Positions 57,387 to 64,000 of a stretch of DNA of 64,000 nucleotides are shown piece after piece. Under the pieces are notes generated by a model that was not told where the DNA came from, did no database searches, and saw nothing but the letters and a program-made list of their open reading frames with translations. Made by a program: the position numbers and the translations under genes. How positions within the stretch are numbered: position 1 is the first letter of the stretch; each line of letters begins with the position of its first letter. The DNA lies in assembly GCA_036971715.1 (NCBI GenBank), contig JAVHJL010000001.1, positions 1,612,001 through 1,676,000 of the forward strand, given 5' to 3'. This DNA is from Arthrobotrys musiformis. Taxonomy: Eukaryota > Ascomycota > Orbiliomycetes > Orbiliales > Orbiliaceae.

Positions 57387-57770
57387 ATTTGGGTATTCTT
57401 GCTGATAAAAGGACCTTCTAAGTTATTCCAGCCTTTGTTTTTGGATTGGGGGAGATCCTCGGGCCGATTGTATAGTAATATTGCGCGTCGACTAGACTAT
57501 TGATTCATGACAAGTCGAATCACGTAGCTAGGCATGGATCGAGGCTGGCCGGTATTGCAATTATACCGGCATAGTAGGAGAGGGCCAGGGATATATATCG
57601 ATATCCGGGATACACACTTAAGTACTTCTAAATATGTATTTATACTTGAGGTCTCATACTCAGCCTTCCACAAGATGCCCGTTTAGTGCCATTCATTCTG
57701 GAGCGGAGAAGCGCCGTACAGTTAGGTACAAATATATCTAGATACTATAAACAACTACGAAATTTGAAAT
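57387..57770. other. intergenic region
   Basis: Promoter of the 614-aa F-box gene and 3' flank of the next F-box gene. Nothing else seen. Confidence 0.45.
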
Positions 57771-58514
57771 CTACACCACCCCGGATTCCTCCGGCCTCCT
57801 AAATGCTGAAGGCCCATATGCAAATGCTATAAGTATCTCATCTCCATACCAAAACGTGAACCTAACCCACTGCTGCTGTAGCATTTTTTCTTTCTCCATC
57901 GTCCTCTCAACGATAAAATTTATAATCTCGCGGACTGTGATATTCTCCAAAGGCTTCCCTAGCAAACTGGCCTCGAGGTCTTTAGTCCTTTCCATCGCTT
58001 TGTAGTCATAGATCTTCGTAAAAATGCGTATGCAGAACACGGGCATCCATCTCTTCACCCTGCGTTCTTCGATCCAAGCTGGATTGATAAACGGCTCGTC
58101 TAAGAAGGGAGATTCTGTGATACAATTGTTGTTATCGATTGCGATTGTTTCTTCTTCGGAAACGAGGTCAAATTCTGGGCTGGGGATGTAGTAGAGTTTT
58201 AAGGCGTCGCTTTTATTCTGGGCCCAGGCATCACAGGATAATTTGCCTACGAGGCTATATGGACGTTTCGAATTCATGTCACAGAGGAGACGGTGCACGC
58301 CATGAGGGTGGTGTATTCTCAAGCCGCCCGGGTGTGGTTCATCTAGATAACGGGAACTCGCAAGGGATTTTGTGTTGAGGAGGGCGTGCCAGCTGGGGCA
58401 GACCTGTGAGGCTGAGAGTTGGCCTTCGAGGGGGAGGTGGGATAGGATTTCGGCTTGGAGTTCGACTGGGAGGGTTGAGATCATTTTTCCTTTGTGTGCT
58501 GTACCTATGATCAT
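57771..58514 (-). CDS. short F-box protein
   Basis: Single exon, 247 aa from the first ATG; a second ATG ten codons on (MISTLPVELQ) would also fit and starts directly at the F-box. Residues about 11-55 read STLPVELQAEILSHLPLEGQ followed by LSASQVCPSWHALL, a clear F-box. The remaining 190 residues have no recognisable repeat; segments such as LGKPLENITVREIINFIVER and VRFTFWYGDEILIAF look globular and resemble the short C-terminal part seen in many fungal-specific F-box proteins. Probable SCF adaptor of unknown target. Confidence 0.75.
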   Translation of the reverse strand: MIIGTAHKGKMISTLPVELQAEILSHLPLEGQLSASQVCPSWHALLNTKSLASSRYLDEPHPGGLRIHHPHGVHRLLCDMNSKRPYSLVGKLSCDAWAQNKSDALKLYYIPSPEFDLVSEEETIAIDNNNCITESPFLDEPFINPAWIEERRVKRWMPVFCIRIFTKIYDYKAMERTKDLEASLLGKPLENITVREIINFIVERTMEKEKMLQQQWVRFTFWYGDEILIAFAYGPSAFRRPEESGVV

Positions 58515-58958
58515 ATATTATATATCGATATATATATGGGTTTAAGGCGATTATATCAATTTATGATACATAATTTCTTAACTCAGTTGGGCGTTGTAAT
58601 GCAGCGGCGTGTACGGGATCGGGATGTCGAGTCTTTGGTCATGCAATTAAGGAGACTGAATGCCAGGTCATCTTTGGAGAACTGTTTGGTCCTGAGACTT
58701 ATCGCAAGCATGGGAGCCGTTGTATCCACATATCAAACACCCACATGCACAACCAGCTCTTTGTACGGTATATATACGATAAGCTATAAGAAGTACTCTT
58801 AACGTAGAAAAAAATTACCGTTTGGTATAATGATATAATACATTCAATCCCAATCCAATACCGAGCCCAGATATCCAATATAATGTTCAGCGAAAGCTGA
58901 TGCGCGGCGCCAAGCATTCCAATGCTTCGGCCGGCTTAAAAAAAAGACCAAAAAGTAT
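58515..58958. other. intergenic region
   Basis: TATATATA-rich promoter of the short F-box gene and 3' flank of the peroxisomal hydratase gene. Nothing else seen. Confidence 0.45.
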
Positions 58959-60053
58959 TTACAATTTGCTCCTTGGAGCAGCGAGCTTGACCAACGCTCT
59001 TCCATTGCTCAGGCAAACCTTACCGCCCTGAACCTTTGTGACGAATCTGATCTCTTCCCATCCGTCTGTCTGCCCAACCTTCCACATATCGGTGACCAGT
59101 GTATCACCGGGCTTAACTGGGCTGGCGAATCTGGCTTGGAATTCTTTGATGTTGGCTGGATCGCTCCCGCCGAAGGTTTGGAGGACACCGTGGGCGGTGG
59201 TGTTCCATGAGAACAAGCCGTGCATGATTGCTCCTCCGAATCCCATCTTGGCGCCTGGTTCTGGGGTTGCGTGGAGGGGATTGTAGTCCCCGTTGAGTCT
59301 GTAGAGATGTGCGGATTCAGCGTTTGTTGGGTGGATGTAGGTGGCATCTGGTGTGCGGCCCTCTGGAGGAGGGAAGTTGACGGCCTTGGGACCTGTTACA
59401 CAAGGTTTTTTGTTAGAGAACTGATATATCAATAGAGTTTCTGGGGGGTTTATAGAAAGCAATCGGAGTAATCGTGAGCATACCCTTCGGTCCACCCCAT
59501 CCTCCCTGTCCGACGTAGAATCCGCTACCGACAGCTCTGGTGAAGATGACTTCCTTGCTTCCGACCTTCTCAACGAGCAATAGCTCGGTTTCGACAACGG
59601 TGCCCGGCTTGCCCTTATCGTAGACACCAAGAACTTTACTCTTGATGAAGAACTGTCTTCCGACGCTGTCGAGTGGGAGCTTTCGGCGGAATTCTATCTT
59701 TCTCTCGCCGTCTACGACACGCTTGGAGTCCAATTTTGGGATTCCCGGGATGGGGACGGCGCTCGAGCGGGCGTAGAAATCAATGACATCCCTATCTGTG
59801 TGCTTGAAGGGGAGGATGATTGGGTATGTTGGGAAGGCGGCGAAATTTGGGTGAAGTTCCTATATTTAAATTTAAGATATTAGATATATTGCCCGAGTCA
59901 ACTATATATTATTCCCCTCAGAGGGTAGCATACATAAAGGAAGTGAAGCTCATCGGCCTTGCACCCGATGCTATTGGCGAAAAGCAAGAGATCTCGCTTC
60001 CCCCAGCTGACCTCGACCTCTGGGTACTCGAATCCGACACCTGGCTCTGGCAT
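58959..60053 (-). CDS. peroxisomal MaoC-type (hydratase 2) enoyl-CoA hydratase
   Basis: Hot-dog-fold (R)-specific enoyl-CoA hydratase, acting in peroxisomal beta-oxidation or a related acyl-CoA pathway. Exons 60053-59934, 59859-59484 and 59392-58959 give 309 aa. The N-terminal half (start MPEPGVGFEYPEVEVSWGKRD, later FPTYPIILPFK) is a degenerate hot-dog unit. The C-terminal half has the hydratase 2 motif YRLNGDYNPLHATPE (Asp201, His206) and GGAIMHGLFS. The protein ends APRSKL: the last three residues SKL are a classic PTS1 signal. It therefore corresponds to the C-terminal hydratase part of Fox2-type multifunctional enzymes but stands alone, without a dehydrogenase domain. Fungi use such proteins both for fatty-acid breakdown and for specialised peroxisomal acyl chemistry. 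Confidence 0.92.
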
Positions 60054-62307
60054 TGTTGCGATATGAATATATTTTATATATATATATGGGATCTTCAGAA
60101 AAATTATATTATATGAAAATCAAGAAGAACCAAGTGAAAAATATACCCAGCAGAACTGCTTTACAGAGCTGTCGAGGCCAGGCATCGAGGTCATATTTAA
60201 ATTTAAGCAATACGAGGCAGCAAGATCCGGGGAAGCAGACGTGCTGCGACGCAAGCCGAAAGCGTGCCGCGGGTAAATTACTTCGGGTCGACCGTTTTGA
60301 GGTTAAGTGTTGCCAAAACCCATCCACGGATCAGTCGCTGTCTTGAAGCCGCGGTTGGGCCGGCCGGTTAGCTTCCAGAACCACGTCCAAGACCTCATAA
60401 ATACTTAGTGATCACGCTATATTGCTCTGGATATAGGTTATGTTATCCGGGGTCCGCAATTTAGGTCCACACGCTATGTGTCGCTGGTATACGTACTTGC
60501 GGGCATGTGCAGACCAATGCAATCGGTTGGACAGCCGAAAGTATCTCTGAGGTGGGTCTGCTTGATCAGTCTACTTCTAGGCCTATATGTAGTTATCAAA
60601 AATCAAATGCTGGCCAGAGCTAAACTTAGCTGCTCGAGTATATCTACTGCATCTAAGTCAATTTGTTATTAATACGCAGCTTCGAGTTAACTATAATATT
60701 ATTGGATGGACGAAAACTCTAGATATAGGTTATAGAAACATCGTCCGGCTCTTGTTTTGCGGGCCTAGTCGTCGCTATCAAAGCAAAAGGTGTGAATTTT
60801 GGTTTCAGGCAAATTTATACAGTGGACCTGGGCAATATATTGGTCGCGATAGGCTGGTTGTAGGCATATGCATATATCTCGATGGCGCTCAGATTGACGA
60901 TATATCTACCAATTAAATTTAGGCCTTGTCTCTTTAAGCATTTTATTATATCGGGTTCTTATTTTCTCTTTCTAAAAAAAATGATGCAGCTGATTCATGA
61001 TTAGTTGCTCTAGATGAGCTTCGATGGGTCCCTTCAATTGCAAGAGGATCTAGCCGGTATCTAATCTAGGTGGTTCGAAGGTCATATTTTGTATAACTAT
61101 AACTATAGGTTTACGGCCTTTGTCTTGGATCTGCTATAGGTCGTTTTTAACCCCCGATTTTGGGGGTTATCTACCTTTGTTTCAGTACGGCTATATTGAT
61201 GTTCTGGAAGAAAAATGATGGGGTGATTGATACTGGCCGTCGGTTTGTCGGCTTGTGCCGTACCGTGTCTGGCTACGGTACCAGCCCAGTTGAATTCATG
61301 AATAAGATTGGCGGAGGTATATCAGGCTGGGCGGCCTGATAGTCTTCTACTTGTTTAGACCATGCGCTAACTAGTGTACATCTTAACGATTGGTAATAGT
61401 ATATAGCAGAGGTCATGGCTTTAGACTTCGAGCTATACGTAAGTCATTCAGTTGCTACATACTTTTTAAATTTTCTTAACTGCCCAATTTGATCCTTCCC
61501 TCCCGAGGAGTCGAAGCTTCTTTGAAACTGGCGTACAGTTAGCCCCGAGCAAACCCTTGTCGAAATAAAGCTAGAAAATATATCCTTTGCATGTAAGTAC
61601 TAAATTTTCGAAATATCAAAGGGTCTATTCAATTCGGACCGAAAAGCCAGCTTCGAAAAGTACAGGCATTCGCGTTGTTTTGGTTTCGGTGGTGCTTTCT
61701 TGGGACTTGTTTGTACACTAGTCTCGATGTATACGCTACTGGACACTCGGCGGTTCACGGCTTCGGGCTTGAGATATCCTAAAGGATTCACCACACATTC
61801 CACGTCGAGACAGATACTCGGGGCTGAGATATTCAGTTGTCTTATAGGTGAGTTAGTACGAAGTTCTACGAGCCGAACTGGTGTCCTCAGCTCAGCACCC
61901 AGCGACTTACACGCCGGTTTCGTTGAAATCTGGATTAGAAGCTATAGTTGTTGAGAAGTTCGAGCCGCAGAAAGCGGTTCCCGCCGGCTTTTCTCATTAG
62001 ATAACGTAGCATGTAGCTCGCGATTCCACTGGAATTTCGGCCATCGCATACATGCGCGACCTGCATCAATATTAGGTGCACATATATGTGCATAGGAATT
62101 CCTGGTTCAGAATTTATAGCATCTCAGCCCAGTTCCTTCCAGCCGAAACATAATTGGCCAATTGCATTGGTGCATCGATATCTATTTGATATCGTCCAAC
62201 ATTTGAAAAACGCCACAGCTAGTTGCAACGTTACTCTCTGTATACCCCGCCCCCCCAAAAAACATAATAGTCGTCTACCACGAAATCGCATCAGACCCAC
62301 GATATCG
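60054..62307. other. gene-poor intergenic tract
   Basis: 2.25 kb without a supportable gene, between the divergent hydratase and F-box genes. Short open frames on both strands lack features. No tRNA, terminal repeat or transposase fragment was recognised. Confidence 0.4.
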
Positions 62308-64000
62308 ATGGCGACATTTCAGCAACTTCCTTGCGAATTGTTATCTCACATACTGTCTTATGTAGGTTCGCTGTCGGATTTCATGTAGTCTCTCTCATGT
62401 AGAATATAATAATCCGAACACCTCACTGACTGTAATGTTAACCGATAAGATTGAGAAACCGGCCGATTTGATCAATGTCGCACTCACGTGTAAATGGTTA
62501 TATGCGGTCGCCGCTCCTCTGTTTTATGAGAAACTGATTATCGCCATACGTATTGGCTTGCCGCCGAATCTCTGGGATCCGGACTCGATCTTTGCGAAGC
62601 TAAAACCGCAATGGATCCAGTACGTCCGACGGATCGATGTCGATTACTACTACGAGGACTCCGAGGACTACCTCAGGCCGTGGTATCTTCACATTCCGGA
62701 CCCGGAGCTCGAAACCGGCCGCCCAGCCGATGAGAGGAAGACGAGGGAGTACAAGCAAGTCGGACAGGCTTTGTTTAATGATAATCTTGTCGAGAAATTG
62801 ATCACGCGACTTTCTGCGGGTCAATTGAAGGCGTTTAACTTTGATACTAGGTATGCGATGGATGGGCGGTCTGTCGATATCAGCATCGCCACTCTTCGGG
62901 CGTTGTGTCAGTATCAGAATACGATATCTCAATTGAAGATTACGCTTAGGGAAGATCTTGCGGATGATTGTACGGTGTATGATTTCCCTTGCCTCAAGTA
63001 CTTCAAATTCGAGCTTCAGGATCGCAGTTCGCCGGAACAGTACCATTGTATCTACGCCCTTTTGAGTAGTTGTCAGAATACTCTGGAGGAATTCCACTGT
63101 CATACGGATATGTTCGATAATCCGTTTGTTGAACTTCCGGTGTCGACGGTTTTCGAGGATGCATACAGCGATTGGAGGAGCTGTGAGAAGTGTAGCCAGC
63201 AGCAGCTTTTGAGGGGGGATCAGAAGGTACTCAACCTTCATCGGCTGAAAGTGTGGAATTGTAAAGAGATGGACCAACCTTTCTTTGAGTTTTGTTTCAA
63301 GAGTGGGATACTACAGTATTCACCTCTTAAGAACTTTTTGACGCAGGATGCGGCGGGGAATGCACTGGGACTGGTTTCTGATTCTTCGAGGTTGAATATT
63401 AACGAACTGTTCCCGTCGCTGGAGAAGCATCCGAATAGTGGACTGGGTTTGCAGAAGTATTTGGAGACTTTCGAAGGGTTATCGAAGATTATTGTTTCTA
63501 GTTTTCACGGGAGGGAGTTTGGAATCGACTGGACTGCCGGATTGAAGCACCATGCGGATTCGCTCAAACAGGTGCATGTGAAGCTCATGGGGAAGAGATT
63601 TCCCGTGAAGGTATTGAAGGAATTAGGCAGGAATTGCAGGGGTCTAGAAGTCTTTGCCTCTGAAATGGAAGACGGACTCGTGAGTATTTATATACCCGAA
63701 GTATCATATGATCATTCCCATCGATACCATCCTGACATTTTTGTGAATCCCTAGCCCGCATGCATTTTCAACAAGGACGCATTCCCAAAGCTGAAATACT
63801 TCCACGACACAACGTATATTGGAAGTCCGGAATGGTTAGATATCCCCCTTCATAGCGAACAATGCCTTAGTTTGTTATACAGCGCTCTCCGGCATGGAAT
63901 CCGGGAGGGGGATTTATCCGAAACCTTGAAGATTGTTTGCTTCGGAATCCGTACCGAGTCTTTGACCCAAAAGATAGTCCAGGGCCATGCGTTTCTCATC
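62308..64000 (+). CDS. F-box protein, 3' end beyond the window (partial)
   Basis: Three exons visible, 62308-62361, 62450-63679 and from 63755 to the window end, at least 510 aa. The first exon encodes only MATFQQLPCELLSHILSY, half of the F-box; the second exon supplies IEKPADLINVALTCKWLYAVAAPLFYEKL. The join needs acceptor GATAAG at 62449, in phase 0 and preceded by a TTAAC branch-like site. After the F-box the protein is rich in charged and leucine residues, with a cysteine pair in SCEKCSQQQLLRG near residue 268. The third exon (PACIFNKDAFPKLKYFHD onward) stays open to base 64000. Likely SCF adaptor; target unknown. Confidence 0.78.

Noticed and set aside
61600..61954. short frames on both strands near 61.7 kb
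   Set aside because: They overlap each other on opposite strands and lack any feature of a coding region.

Overview
This window is nuclear DNA from a filamentous ascomycete (Pezizomycotina). The evidence is dense, compact genes with mostly short introns of about 50-100 nt, GT donors, recognisable CTAAC/CTAAT branch sites, and a typical fungal gene set: NACHT-WD40 STAND protein, several F-box proteins, AIM32-type ferredoxin, MSO1, GYP7, MAK16 and a mitochondrial leucyl-tRNA synthetase. The F-box richness and gene style would fit an early-diverging class such as Orbiliomycetes or Pezizomycetes, but I cannot fix the class from sequence alone. No rRNA, tRNA, CRISPR array or intact transposon was recognised.

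Layout. 0.8-5.1 kb: full-length ABCB transporter (+). 5.9-7.3 kb: phosphoserine aminotransferase (-), with a Gcn4/CPC1-like site upstream. 7.9-12.3 kb: NACHT-WD40 STAND protein (-) split by a one-base frameshift in a T run. 13.8-15.5 kb: nine-exon class I terpene cyclase (-) with 19-nt and 13-nt exons. 17.2-18.6 kb: F-box protein. 20.8-23.0 kb: secreted carboxylesterase with an N-terminal C-type-lectin-like domain. The tract from about 12.3 to 20.8 kb is gene-poor and looks accessory. 23.4-24.7 kb: AIM32-like 2Fe-2S protein. 25-34.5 kb: lineage-specific or unrecognised proteins, a large secreted Ser/Thr-rich protein and an ankyrin protein. 35.8-53.3 kb: mainly conserved housekeeping genes (GYP7, MAK16, MSO1, mitochondrial LeuRS, MTQ1), interrupted by a 4.5-kb gene-free stretch before a protein with an ungapped internal duplication. 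53.6-55.1 kb: membrane-anchored ribose-5-phosphate-isomerase-like protein with altered active-site residues. 55.4-64 kb: three more F-box proteins (the last runs off the window) and a peroxisomal MaoC-type hydratase ending in SKL.

How the genes relate. I see no operon-like or obvious biosynthetic cluster. The terpene cyclase has no adjacent P450, prenyl-diphosphate synthase or cluster regulator; the only possible accessory enzymes nearby are the carboxylesterase (5 kb away) and the ABC transporter (9 kb away). The most interesting items are the lectin-like/esterase fusion, the divergent isomerase domain on a membrane anchor, the 90-residue duplication protein with its unusually long upstream region, the micro-exons of the terpene cyclase, and the frameshifted STAND gene. 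All exon joins below were worked out by hand from splice signals, frame continuity and family conservation; none has transcript support here.
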